The notes under the pieces are model-generated. The model was not told the DNA's origin and ran no database searches. It saw only the letters and a list, made by a program, of their open reading frames with translations. Shown here one piece after another: positions 27,601 through 37,717 of a stretch of 64,000 bases of DNA. The translations under genes were made by a program, and so were the position numbers. How positions within the stretch are numbered: the stretch's first letter is position 1; each line of letters starts with the position of its first letter. The DNA is from Sardina pilchardus (lineage: Eukaryota; Chordata; Actinopteri; Clupeiformes; Clupeidae). Location of the stretch: positions 19,299,707-19,363,706 of the forward strand of contig NC_085005.1 in the NCBI RefSeq assembly GCF_963854185.1, given 5' to 3'.

Positions 27601-29278
27601 AACCGAATTGTGTAAACAAAAAAAAATGTCATCCATTGTATTGTAATTGTTCACCCTGGTGAGTATTAGCCTATATCGCAACCTCCCTCTCCCCTTTACT
27701 GTAAAGTGCTTTGGGTATGTAGCTAGAACACTACATGCAGTTTGATTTTGCTTTTTAATGTCAGTGTTGCCATCCCTGAATAAAAGGTTGTGTTCACCTC
27801 ATTTTAAGAATACAACAATCTACATTAAAAGATGCCACATCATTCCACAATGTTGCAGAATCTTTTTCAGTTCAAGAGAGTAATTTTGTTTATCTAATCA
27901 AGATGGTGTCAGAAGCATTTATGAGCAGGAGGGAAAGGCTCAGCTTCAGATAACAAGCAGAACATACCGGAACAGGCATAGCACTGTATAAGAAGGCCTT
28001 CGAGGACATTAGCTTCCAGTATATGTAGATCACATCCAAGTGCTGTCCATCCCACGCATTCTGGATAAACTTCTGAATGTCATCCCAATCCTTCAGAGCT
28101 ACACAGATCTGAACACAAATACAAAAAGTCATCATAACAACAGGCAAGTTCAATCCTGGTCAATGTGTGGTTGGGATTAAGTATTCTAAATGAGTAGCAC
28201 AATTTTATTTAAGTACAAACTGTGTAAAAGTATGTACATATGAAAACAAGAGAGCATCACTCACTACAGTCAGGTTGATATTCCTGGAGTAGCACCATGC
28301 TAACAATTTCAATGTCATGGGTCAAAGTCACCCAGAAAAACCACGGAACAACAATGGAAACGTATATCTATACTGCACTGCAAATCACCCATGGCAAACG
28401 CTTCTGCTTTATGAATAAATGTAATGTGCAGGTATGGTGTAATGTACTATATATAGTAATGTGGTGTCTGACTCTATGGCAAATACCTTTTCTGGAGGCG
28501 AGGCCAACTGTGAGTTATAGAGGCCATAAAGCAGGTAGAGTCCCCCCACCCTGATCTGGAAGTTGTAAGGAGGCAGGAGGTAGGCATAGGCTGTCGTTAA
28601 CGCTGATCTGGAGAAGTGCCTCTTCTCATAAGCTCGAAGAAAGCCACTACACAGGCAGATGAACAGACCGTTCAGGGAAATTAGGACTTAGAGGGGTGAT
28701 TTACATGGCTATACTACATCAATTATGTCTTATTCCAGACAACTGGGAGGTCTGACATTTCTGACCTCCTGCAAGGAGAATTGTATTGGAACACCAGTCA
28801 GCCATGTTTTTGTTAATCTCTGACATTGTTCACCTGAAACGCATTGAAGTCGAACCTGTGAAATGGAATACACCAGACCTCCCAGTTGTCTGGAATGCGA
28901 CATATGGCATTAGATACGAGTGGTTCAAAATCCAAACATTTAACTTGTGTATATGAAAATAATATGTTGCCGTTTAAGTTTGAATACATTTCCAGCAATT
29001 CAGTTCAGTTTTAACTCTCATAACACCTGTGGATATTTGCAGTGCCATCTTACTAGTTCACAGATGAGAAGTTCATGTCTCTCCAAATAGCAGAGAAATG
29101 CTCATATCGGACACTGTCTGTCTGCTTGAAACGTGCCAAGAGTTCCTCAAGGTCTTCTTTCAAAGGCCCCAAGTAGTGGTCAGTCGGCTTTACTAGGAAA
29201 CACGATCAGGATGTTCAGTGAAGTTACTATTTCAATTGGATTATTTTTGGTTTATGCCATCATCTTACCCTCTGGCAT
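24605..29278 (-). CDS. snapc1: snRNA-activating protein complex subunit 1 (SNAP43), 11 exons, 351 aa
   Basis: Complete minus-strand gene. SNAPC1 is a subunit of SNAPc (PTF), the nuclear complex that binds the proximal sequence element of snRNA genes and drives their transcription by RNA polymerases II and III. The N-terminal SNAP43 region is well conserved: TDSVRYEHFSAIWRDM (near residues 26-41), LLPPYNFQIRVGGLYLLYGL (residues 73-92) and VALKDWDDIQKF (near 106-117). The C-terminal basic motif ASKSRRHRQV opens exon 9 at residue 271. Human SNAPC1 has 368 residues, so the length is typical. All exon phases close only if the intron after exon 7 is GC-AG. The start codon is a 10-base coding portion of exon 1 (MPE). 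It lies about 3.2 kb downstream of the hif1a poly(A) signal on the same strand, the same neighbour relation as in other vertebrates. Confidence 0.93.
24818..24932. mobile_element. 115-bp foldback MITE in the last snapc1 intron
   Basis: Outer ends AAAAAAACAGAAAAAT and its exact reverse complement (16 bp), inner stem AGCCTTTAATACAA and its exact reverse complement at 24854-24867 and 24875-24888. Only about seven bases form the loop. Confidence 0.8.
24978..25040 (-). CDS. snapc1: snapc1 exon 10
   Basis: 63 bases, phase 1 to phase 1, encoding DEDDPKQHWLLSVAEHDR. Donor GTAAGA. The reading frame would run on to a near stop if the donor were not used. Confidence 0.8.
25343..25487 (-). CDS. snapc1: snapc1 exon 9
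   Basis: Encodes ASKSRRHRQV, identical to human SNAPC1 over ten residues, then a Ser/Pro-rich and basic stretch. Donor GTAATG, phase 1. Confidence 0.92.
25851..26004. mobile_element. 154-bp inverted-repeat MITE in snapc1 intron 8
   Basis: Ends CTCAATGGTG and CACCATTGAG are exact reverse complements. Inner GGTGCCTTCCAGGCAG and its near reverse complement follow at 25857-25872 and 25964-25979. The middle is G-rich (GGGGTAGGATGAGGG, GGTTAGG). Confidence 0.7.
26063..26125 (-). CDS. snapc1: snapc1 exon 8 (21 codons)
   Basis: Encodes SSKRALLLASIKSKSYGLVTQ-like residues matching the IKSKAFSVVIQ region of human SNAPC1. Phase 0 at both ends; donor GTAGGT. Confidence 0.9.
26611..26658 (-). CDS. snapc1: snapc1 exon 7 (16 codons, GC donor)
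   Basis: Encodes ASKDCADSAEVSDREE after acceptor ACTAG. The only donor that keeps the phase required by exons 6 and 8 is GAG|GCGAGT, a GC-AG intron. The nearby GT (GA|GTCAGA, five bases further on in the sense strand) would shift the frame. Confidence 0.7.
26877..27020 (-). CDS. snapc1: snapc1 exon 6 (48 codons)
   Basis: Encodes EMKQIQDRYEKMKAALSL...RDLVKRIQDYALASEQ, predicted helical and conserved with the region after the SNAP43 core. Phase 0 both ends; donor GTGAGT. Confidence 0.9.
27293..27383. mobile_element. 91-bp MITE with 18-bp perfect TIRs
   Basis: TGCTGCATTCCAGACAAC and its exact reverse complement bracket an AT-rich core in snapc1 intron 5. Same family as the element at 28724-28904. 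Confidence 0.75.
27436..27540 (-). CDS. snapc1: snapc1 exon 5 (35 codons)
   Basis: Encodes LNFEKKRPIPKH... and ends in FSDTTR. Has no methionine, so it is missed by ATG-based ORF search. Phase 0 both ends; donor GTAAGG. Confidence 0.88.
27968..28108 (-). CDS. snapc1: snapc1 exon 4 (47 codons)
   Basis: Encodes CVALKDWDDIQKF and KLMSSKAFLYSAMP, aligning to VALKDWDEVLKF and FHFTAMP of human SNAPC1. Donor GTATGT. Confidence 0.95.
28487..28646 (-). CDS. snapc1: snapc1 exon 3 (53 codons)
   Basis: Encodes YGFLRAYEKRHFSRSALTT and LLPPYNFQIRVGGLYLLYGL, the best conserved part of the SNAP43 domain. The first codon Tyr is completed across the exon 2/3 junction. Confidence 0.95.
28724..28904. mobile_element. 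~180-bp MITE, second copy of the ATTCCAGACAAC family
   Basis: ATTCCAGACAACTGGGAGGT plus CTG (28732-28754) recurs as its exact reverse complement at 28874-28896. Imperfect pairing extends outward to ATGTC/GACAT. Lies in snapc1 intron 2. Confidence 0.75.
29054..29192 (-). CDS. snapc1: snapc1 exon 2 (139 bases)
   Basis: Encodes KPTDHYLGPLKEDLEELLAR and then FKQTDSVRYEHFSAIWRDM, matching the human N-terminus with TDSVRF. Acceptor CTAG, donor GTAAGA, ends in a split Tyr codon. Confidence 0.93.
29269..29278 (-). CDS. snapc1: snapc1 exon 1, 10 coding bases (start ATG)
   Basis: ATG CCA GAG G followed by donor GTAAGATG. It is the only nearby upstream ATG that joins in phase to exon 2. The upstream context GACACCATGC is a reasonable Kozak site. 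Confidence 0.75.
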
Positions 29279-29646
29279 GGTGTCAAACTCCTGTCGACAT
29301 CCAACTTGCCAACACGTTCAGTTAGTTTCCTTGGATACCACAACCCCTGTTTCAGTTTCAGGCCTTTGAGGAGAGTCAAATTGTCATCAGGTGTGTTACT
29401 ACAGGATTGCACATCCTTTTTTGAAATCAGTTGGTCACTGGAGTATGAATTCCCCCCTAGTATTTGGTTAGCTGCAGAAATGGGAATATTTTTTAGCTTC
29501 AGCAGAAGACTTCGAATCAATATTCCTGCCCGTATCAATGGGTGCAAAATTGGTATTATGATGATGGCTGAAATGTATTATCACCTCTCTCAATGTCCCC
29601 ACCTGGGCTTACACAAATCTCTATGTCCCCTTCTCAACCTCTCTCC

Positions 29647-29771
29647 TCCATCCTCCGTCTTGTTCCCAACTGATCTATAAAGTACACTGGATAGACTATC
29701 CCATTGTTGCTGCCCCATCATTCTTTATCTAGATCAGTGGGAACGAGGACAGAGGAAGGAAGGGAGGATGG
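29647..29771. mobile_element. Foldback MITE, copy A of the ATGATGGG(G/A)C..GCAAC family
   Basis: CCATCCTCC...TTCCCAACTGATCTATAAAG pairs imperfectly with CTTTATCTAGATCAGTGGGAACGAGGACAG...GGAGGATGG. The core GGATAGACTATCCCATTGTTGCTGCC is shared with the copies at 30341-30445 and 61222-61414. Confidence 0.65.
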
Positions 29772-29817
29772 ATAAAAAGACGAATAAGAAGAGCCTCAAA
29801 TATTTAAGTACCTATTC

Positions 29818-30060
29818 ATGGGTTTCATCAGGTCCCTTTCCACAGGTGTATTAATCAAGCACCAGGCAGTCTGCATTCATGGCTTTCATCAGGTCCCTTT
29901 CCACACGTGTATACAATCAAGCACCATGATTATGACTGCAGACTGCATGGTGCTTGATTAATGCACCTGTGGAAAAGGACCAGATGAAACCCATAAATTG
30001 ATAATCATGGTGCTTAATTTTATACACCTGTGGAAAGGGACCTGATGAAACCATGAATAT
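29818..30060. repeat. Nested palindrome with four copies of CATCAGGTCCCTTTCCACAG
   Basis: The motif TTTCATCAGGTCCCTTTCCA and the following CAGGTGTATTAATCAAGCACC occur twice forward (from 29822 and 29882) and twice reversed (ending near 29993 and 30052), so the whole region can fold on itself in more than one register. Confidence 0.8.
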
Positions 30061-30340
30061 GTTAACACAATAAACTGCTTTACAGTAAGTGAAGCAGAAA
30101 CTGAACTATGTTGCTATTGAAGGTGAACTCGGAAGGTGCCATGCTTATCAAACAGTTGTCCATATCTCGGTCTCTGAACACAAAAAAGTGCCGTCCACCA
30201 TAGATATTAGAAAGCTAGACACCACATTGCCCGTCTGATCTCCACAGACACGTTTGTGGAGATCTGTCTGATCTCCACAGACACGTTTCTACATTGGCTT
30301 TCAGTGATTGTTGCCCCCACCATGGGCTCTTTTCATTTGT

Positions 30341-30445
30341 CTTTTTATCCATCCTCCCTTCCTTCCTTCCTTGGTCCTAGATAAAAAATGATGGAGCGGC
30401 AACAATGGGCTAGTCCATCCAGTGTTCTTTATAGATCAGTGCAGA
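30341..30445. mobile_element. Foldback MITE, copy B
   Basis: TTTTTATCCATCCTCCCTTC to CTTTATAGATCAGTGCAG. Contains ATGATGGAGCGGCAACAATGGGCTAG, the reverse-oriented core of copy A. Confidence 0.55.
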
Positions 30446-30827
30446 GCGGTAGATAAAACAGAGTGGCAACACTCCCATAGACCTCCATAGGAAAAAATGG
30501 CAGCGCTTTTTCCAGGCTATTTCCTCGTTATGGGGCTTTTGGAACTGTTTACAGCCAATCTCTTGGTCAGTAGTCAATGAGTTAATTGATTACACCTTCC
30601 AGCATTAGAAGTACATCCCACCCTCCTGCGATTCAGCCATTCAGCACAGGTTTTTTGGGAACTTTTGATCGTGGCGGCAACATCAAAGAGTGTCGCAACT
30701 CTCTCTTTCTATGGCTCTGGATCAGTGCAAACAAGCCAGACGACCTAGGATCGAGGAGAGAGGTTGAGAAAGGGCCCATGATGGCAGCACTATTCACTTA
30801 TGTTATGTTCTGGCAAAGATAGTTAAG

Positions 30828-30942
30828 ATCAGGTCCCTTTCCACAGGTGTATTAATCAAGCAATTGATAGCAATTGCATTGACAATCAAGGTCTTTGATT
30901 TTATACACCTGTGGAAAGGGACATGATGAAATCCATGAATAT
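30828..30942. repeat. Two-arm copy of the CATCAGGTCCCTTTCCACAG palindrome
   Basis: ATCAGGTCCCTTTCCACAGG pairs with CCTGTGGAAAGGGACATGAT across a short AT-rich centre. Same family as 29818-30060, about 0.8 kb away. Confidence 0.75.
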
Positions 30943-32453
30943 GTCAATAACACGGCTCTTTAAGCAGGGGAAGCGATCCCCATTTTGCGCCTATAGACAA
31001 CATGAACTACAACTAAGTATGTCCGCCTTAACAATCTTTGGTTCTGGAGCCCAAAGTAGTATCTAGCTTTTTAAGATCTATGTTGTCCACAGCCTTTGCT
31101 CTGTGAAGAGGTAGTAAACCAATCAAGTGGAACCACGTGGTTGTCCTTCCTTCAAATGATTCCAGCCATGTTTCTTCTGGATCATGGAGAAAAGCTGATA
31201 TATAATGCGGAAATATTGTATTTTTATATATACAATATTGCAGGCTTTAATTACACTCTTTCATGATCTTTAATTCGTAAATGTTTCTGGGGTTATCTTA
31301 CGAATAAACACCAGGAACATGACCAAAATAAACAAGTCACACCAACAACCAGTCTGGTCCACAATTGTCCTTTACTGATGATGCAATAAACGATACATTT
31401 AGTGTTAAGAGAATACAGGTGCAGAGATGAATTAAAACAAAGGCTTACAATATGATGCATCACAGAAGAAAACAGCTTTTCTAAAATATGAAAAGACAAA
31501 ATGATCTAGCTGCAGTTAACAACGCTAACATTGTTACTTACAAGATGATCTTGATGAGCACACGGTAGGAAAGAAATTGTCTTGATACATGCGTTTTTAT
31601 CTGCCCGAGAACTGTCATGAATAAGGTGAAAAGATGGTAGCGGAGTTGCCTTTTTGCACAATTGATATATATTCATATACGCTGACGAAGTCTAATACAT
31701 CAACAAACCTGTTACAATGCACCCTAATAAAGCATGATTTCAAAAAACAAAAAACAAGCCTTCTAGACATCTATTACAAATAGAGTTGGGAATTCTAAAC
31801 TATTCCCGAAATGTGTGTCTACGACACATTGCCTAACTCAACAACTGGGAAAAGGGGTATCGGCTATACCCTCTATGGTTTGGGGTGACCCTTGATTTCC
31901 CTTTGACAATTAGTTTACATTGCCAATTTTTTTTTGCCAAACTTGATTCTGCGATTAAATCTTTGAGCGGTCCACTCGTGCACCACTGCAAACTGGATCG
32001 CAATGATGGAGCAAGATTATGAATGAAAAGCGCATGGTAAAAATGTTTCTTCCTTAAAACCTTTTACGAGTAGCATGTTGGCATACATTAAAAAACACCT
32101 CTTAACATTAAACTGCTACAGAAGAACACTGAAAAAACATCAATGCCTACTAAGGAAAACAGACAGACAGACAGAGAGAAAATATAAATTGTTCAAATCT
32201 TCCATTAAAAGTAATCATCCTTTACAATCCTTTTTTTTTTGTATATTGCATGGACTGCTGGTATCCGTTCTTTTGTTTGTTTTTGTCTTTCTTTAAGAAA
32301 ATAGATCATTGTGCGACTGTAGCAACACACTGCTTGAGAACAAGGGACATTGTTTTACTTTGGATGGGGGTTGGGGGGGGGGTAAGGAGAGTGGGGAGGG
32401 GTATCTTTGGGGTGGTGGTCACCATGTGAGAGGTGTGTACTCTGGACATGTGT

Positions 32454-32459
32454 TTTATT
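32454..32459 (-). terminator. hif1a: hif1a polyadenylation signal AATAAA
   Basis: Minus-strand AATAAA about 660 bases beyond the hif1a stop. Vertebrate HIF1A 3' UTRs are often longer, so a distal site such as ATTAAA near 31244 could also be used. Confidence 0.45.
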
Positions 32460-32952
32460 TTCTCTTTCGCTTTTAAGGCCTTTGCTTTTAAAACACGGAA
32501 AAAACAACTCTTCGGTTAAGTTGGATGCCACTGTGCAACGCCATTAACACACATACAAAAACACACACGTACACACACGTACACACACACACTAACACAC
32601 CACATCCCTGACCCTTTGGGGCTCCACAATCAGGAGGCAAGCGTTCTGAGGCTACATTCTGATCCCCTCTGGGAGATGCGTGTGTGTATAGGTGTGCGTG
32701 CGCATGGAGGATGGGTCTGGATGGGGGTTTGAGAGACATAGGAGAAGGGGATGGTAGGAATGGTGGGGAGTGGGTCTGAACATTTACAGAAGTAGCAAGT
32801 AATTTGCCAGGCGTGTAAGAAGAACTGCGTATAGAAAATATAAATAGAAAGATGGGAGGGAGAATGGGTTGGGGTGGGGTTGCTTTCTGGGGCACGGTTC
32901 TAGGGCGGGTAGGAGGGTGGGAGTTGTGGAAGTGTCCTGTATTGCCAGGCGA

Positions 32953-33095
<143 letters not shown>

Positions 33096-33120
33096 GGGGG
33101 CGGGGGGGACAGGAGAGCAA

Positions 33121-33281
33121 TCAAATGACTTGGTCGAGCGCCCTCAGCAGCTCCTCTCCCTGGAGCAGCAGGTGGCGGTCCTGGATGGGAGCGTTGACCT
33201 CGCAGTCGTAACGCGTCAGCTGAGGCAGGCCATTGCCCACGCCCGCCTCCAACGAGTTGCTCAGCAGACGACTCGCCATGT
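33121..33281 (-). CDS. hif1a: hif1a exon 15 (CTAD, stop TGA)
   Basis: Encodes DMASRLLSNSLEAGVGN, then LPQLTRYDCEVNAPIQ and LLQGEELLRALDQVI. This is the C-terminal transactivation domain that binds CBP/p300 unless Asn809 is hydroxylated by FIH. The acceptor follows a (TC)n tract. Confidence 0.97.
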
Positions 33282-33283
33282 CT

Positions 33284-33379
<96 letters not shown>

Positions 33380-34067
33380 AAGAGAGAGAGAATGAGTCAA
33401 TTAGACCAGTCACTTTCCTCAAAATGAATAGAAGCCACAGCAAAGATTATTAAGGCATGATGTTTGCTCTGTTTGTGAGTCTGTACAGGTTGCTAAGACG
33501 AATCTACTTGATGGCCATCAACTTATATCTGTGTGTATAATTATTAAGTTAATCTAGGATAGGTCTAAAACATCACCGTACAAGTGAAGCTATTTGCTGT
33601 TGAGTTGTTGTACTTTTTGTTTAAGTTTCACTCACCAGAGGGCAGAATGAGGATGGTCTTGTTCCCGCCGAGCATACTGGAGCCCTTCACCTCCAACACT
33701 TTGGCCCTCTTGCTGGACTCTGTCGTTAAGGAACTGTCCACACTCTGCAACAGAGCACCCTGGGGGAGAAGACAGGACAATGTCAGAACACTGCCGAAGG
33801 GCAGTTGCTGTGGTGCTAGCAGTAACATTAAGACCACATTGAGTTTGAAACGGCTCATCTGTTTTTTTCTTTTCTTTTTTTTAATCACACCTCCTCAATG
33901 CAATTTTTAAGACCACGAGTTTGAAATGGCTCATCTGTTTTTTCTTTTCTTTTTCTTTTCTTTTTTTTAATCACACCTCCTCAATACAATTTACATTAAA
34001 TTGAACGAATTAAAATGGGCAGAGTACGGTATTCAAAAGACATGATGTATGAGAGCGTGGTAGAGAG

Positions 34068-34106
<39 letters not shown>

Positions 34107-37100
34107 AGACAGACAGACAGACAGAGAGAGAGAGAGAGACAGAGGGAGACTGACCAGTCCGACTGCCTGGGCCAGTGTGGTGGTCTCCAGCTTGCGCTTG
34201 CGTTGGTTGTTCTGCAGAGCCAGCATCTTTGGAGATAATGACTGGTCCACAGCTGACATTCTGAAACACACAATAGTAAGCAGTGAGCAACGGGAATGTG
34301 CCACAATTGGAACAATTTTGAAAACATCAACAAAAAATGAAAGAAAGGTCATAACTGACGATTAATCGATGAAGTCGATTAAACACACAGCCCTAGGTGC
34401 CACAATTGGAACAATTTTGGAAACGTCAACAAATGAAAGTAAATGAAATGAAGTAAATGGAAAAAAAGTCATAATTGACGATTGATCGATTAAGTCGATT
34501 AAACGCACAGCCCTACTACCCAGCTGTGTCGTCTGACTAACTACTTCGTGCCGTTACCTGGAGGTGAGTTTGCTGGCCTCGAGCCGCTCTAGGAGGCCGC
34601 GCGGCTGCGCATCTGTGGCTGTGGAGTCCTGGAGATGCACTGCGCGCAGCGGCGAGGAGCCGGGGGTGCTTTGGCCCTCCACCAGCATGTGTAGGGGCGC
34701 GGGAGAGAGCCTGACACCAGGAGAAGGGGCGGCAGAGGAGGAGGAGGTGGAGGGGGAGGGGGAGGAGAAGGGAGAAGCAGAGGGTGAGGAAGAGGAGGAG
34801 AAGGAGGAGGGGGTGTCGGAGGGCAGCGGCTGGAATATGGAGCTCATGTCGGCCATGGGGAGGTTGCCGACCGGGAGGGGCTCCAGGGGCGACGGGATGC
34901 GGAGCTGGAAGTCGTCGTCCATGGGGATGTACGGGGCCCGCATCTCCAGGTCCAGATCACACATGTCCTGCAAGAGCACAGGGGACATAATCAAAGATCC
35001 TTAATTATTGACAAGATAGAGCAAAGTAATGCATCTCTATGGAAGCAAAATTCGAACAGTTCCTGTCTGCTTAAAGAGGCGTGTTGCAAAGAGGTCATAG
35101 TGGGATATCGATCTCTGTCAGATCGGCAAGCAGTTCAGTTCGAATGTTAGCAGGTCTGCTTAAAGGGGGATTTAGCCCCCCTCCCCCTTGTGAAGACAGA
35201 ACGCGGAAATGATCGAACGTTTGCGCCTCTCGCTCCGCTTTAACCCTCTCTGACATAATGTTACAAGCCTGCCACTCACACACCACTGACATATGTCAAG
35301 TTAAAAGATGTTTAGCAGATGCTTTATCCAAAGCGACAGAGACTCGCAACAGTGAAACTGCATGTGGGACAGACGGTCGAGTCGACCTGGGGTCAATTCC
35401 CTACCCGCAGGTTGGGACACTTCTAAGTCTTTAACATGAAGTTTAAAGATTTTCAGAGACTCTTTTATCCAAAGTGACACAGAGTCGCAATGGTGGGTTG
35501 GGAATTGAATCCAAGTTGACCGACTGCCGTCATACAGCACTGGGAGATGGAAGTAGCTTGGGGTCCATGCACAACGTCATTGCATTTCAACACTAGAGAC
35601 ACTCCAGGGTCGCCACTAACAACCATCTGAATGTTTACATAATGTCTGTTATTATGTAGGCCTATTATGTAAGCCAAGGCTATTACAGTCAGAGAGAAGA
35701 TATTAGAAGATGGCTAAGATCATAAAGCATCATAAGGCAGTTTACTACCGAGTGCAATTAAGCTTTTGAAGAGCAATTCATCTGGAACCCAGACGAAGAC
35801 GTAAGTCAAAACGTGCCGGTTTATTTGCCTTGCAAAAAAGTAAACATTCTACAAACGGAGTGCCTTAGTCTCTTCTCTCTTTTTTGATTCTTGACTGAAC
35901 CCACAACAGAATAAAGAGCACCTGTCTATTTCTGACACGAAAGGAACCTTGCAGCGCCTCTGGTCCTTTTTTCATATCACATCTAAACTTGTGTCAAGTG
36001 ATGACTAATGCCATCTGCTAGCTAGACTATAATGACACGTCACTGTGCCACTTTGCAATATTTAACCAATAAACATGATAACACTGGAGATACTGCAATG
36101 CAATTTAGATGAATATTAAGTGATTATGAGTCAATAACAATGACTCACATAGCCAGAAAGTCTGGTAGAACAGGCGTGTTTGTACGGTACATACCTGAGT
36201 GCTGAAGGGGGTTCTTGCTTCGGTGTCGATAGCAAACAGCTTCTCCACCATGTCCATACTGAACTCAGCCCCGATGTCTGGGTCCACTGTGAAGCAGTAG
36301 TTCAAGGGACTACTGGGCTGCAGGAACATAAACAACACGAGTTTAAACCACATCTGTTCCCATCAACACGAGTTTAAACCACATCTGTTCCCATCAACAG
36401 GAGTCAAAACTAAACCAGATGTACATTACAATACAAGTCAGGAGACAACTTGGTAGTACTTTGGTCTGAATGGTGGATAGCAACCATTAGCAAAATGGGG
36501 CATGTTTTACACCTAATTACATCTCGTTAATGGCTTCCTGCGATATTACGCAATGGACCAGTCTTACTAGCAGACTAAACACTTCGGGGAGCTTGAGGGG
36601 GGCCAAGTACCTCTGGGGAGCTGGTCTCGGGGCCGGAGCTGGTCGCCGTGGTGACGGGGTCAGAGGTCAAGGTGCTGGCCAGTGACGGAGAGGACTCCAG
36701 GGAGGTCATGGGGGAGAGGGCCAGGGGCAGCTTCTCGCTGGTGGAGGGAAGCATCACGTCGTTGTACAGCGGCACCTCCTTCAGAAGCTGCAGGTCAGAG
36801 TCTGTGGGCAGAGGAACAGACAGTCAAACAAAAGGACGAAGAAGAAGAAGAAGAAGAAGAAGAAGAAGAAGAAAAAGAAGAAAAAGAAGAAGGTTTTTGT
36901 GTTGTGCGTCAAAAACTTTTGATCCCCTAGTCTTCCCATAATATTAATCGCCTCATTCACCCTTAACGGCTGAACGAGCCTGAGAGATGCCACTTTGGGT
37001 GCCTCGCTGCAGTGTACCCAAATGTACCTTGTCCCACAAAAAGATCTTTCAGGGGTCAAACCTTCCACCATTTTCCTAAAGACCCACAAGTTCGTCAAGA

Positions 37101-37676
37101 GTGGATTAAAATCGCAAGAATGGAGAGTCCACCTTCCTGGTTTTTGTACGCCTCGACAGCGTTTTCAAAATGGCTGCCAGGACTTAGTTTTGAATAGCAG
37201 CATGTCTACCAGCTAAGATAAGATGTGATAAGAGCTATAGAGGACAGGTGATTGCTCTGCAAGGTGTCTTTAGCAGAGTGTGTGAGTGTGAGTGTGGGGT
37301 TCTGGGTTCTGACCGGGTCCGGTGAAGTCCAGCGAGATGATGGTGTCTCCAGCGGCGGGCGCCAGCAGGGTGAGGTCCGAGCCGGACGCCTTCAGTTGCT
37401 CGTAGAGGCTGTCGGAGTCGCTGACCTCGCTGTGGCTGATGAAGAGCTTGGTGATGCTCTGCTCAGAGTTCTCCTTCTCCTTGTCATTCTTCTCCTCCTT
37501 CTCCTCCGAGGTCTTCTCCACCACCACTTTCACCTCCAACTCCTCCAACTCCTCCTCCACTTCCTCCTCCTCTACCTCCTCCTCCTCCTCCTCCTTGTCC
37601 ACTTCCACCTTCTCAGTCTTGGGCTCTGTGATGGTCTGCTGCAGGGACAAGAGCAGATCGCTCTCCTCAATGCCAC

Positions 37677-37717
<41 letters not shown>

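Larger units (their letters stand above)
29279..32435. other. snapc1 5' flank and intergenic DNA to the hif1a 3' end
   Basis: Must contain the snapc1 promoter, which I cannot place. About half of the interval is foldback repeats (29647-30450 and 30828-30942). 30960-32430 is AT-rich, with no gene recognised; it may include hif1a 3' UTR if a distal poly(A) site is used. Confidence 0.6.

Noticed and set aside
34564..35004. 146-residue plus-strand frame, Glu-rich
   Set aside because: Antisense of hif1a exon 12; composition is the mirror of the Ser-rich coding tract.
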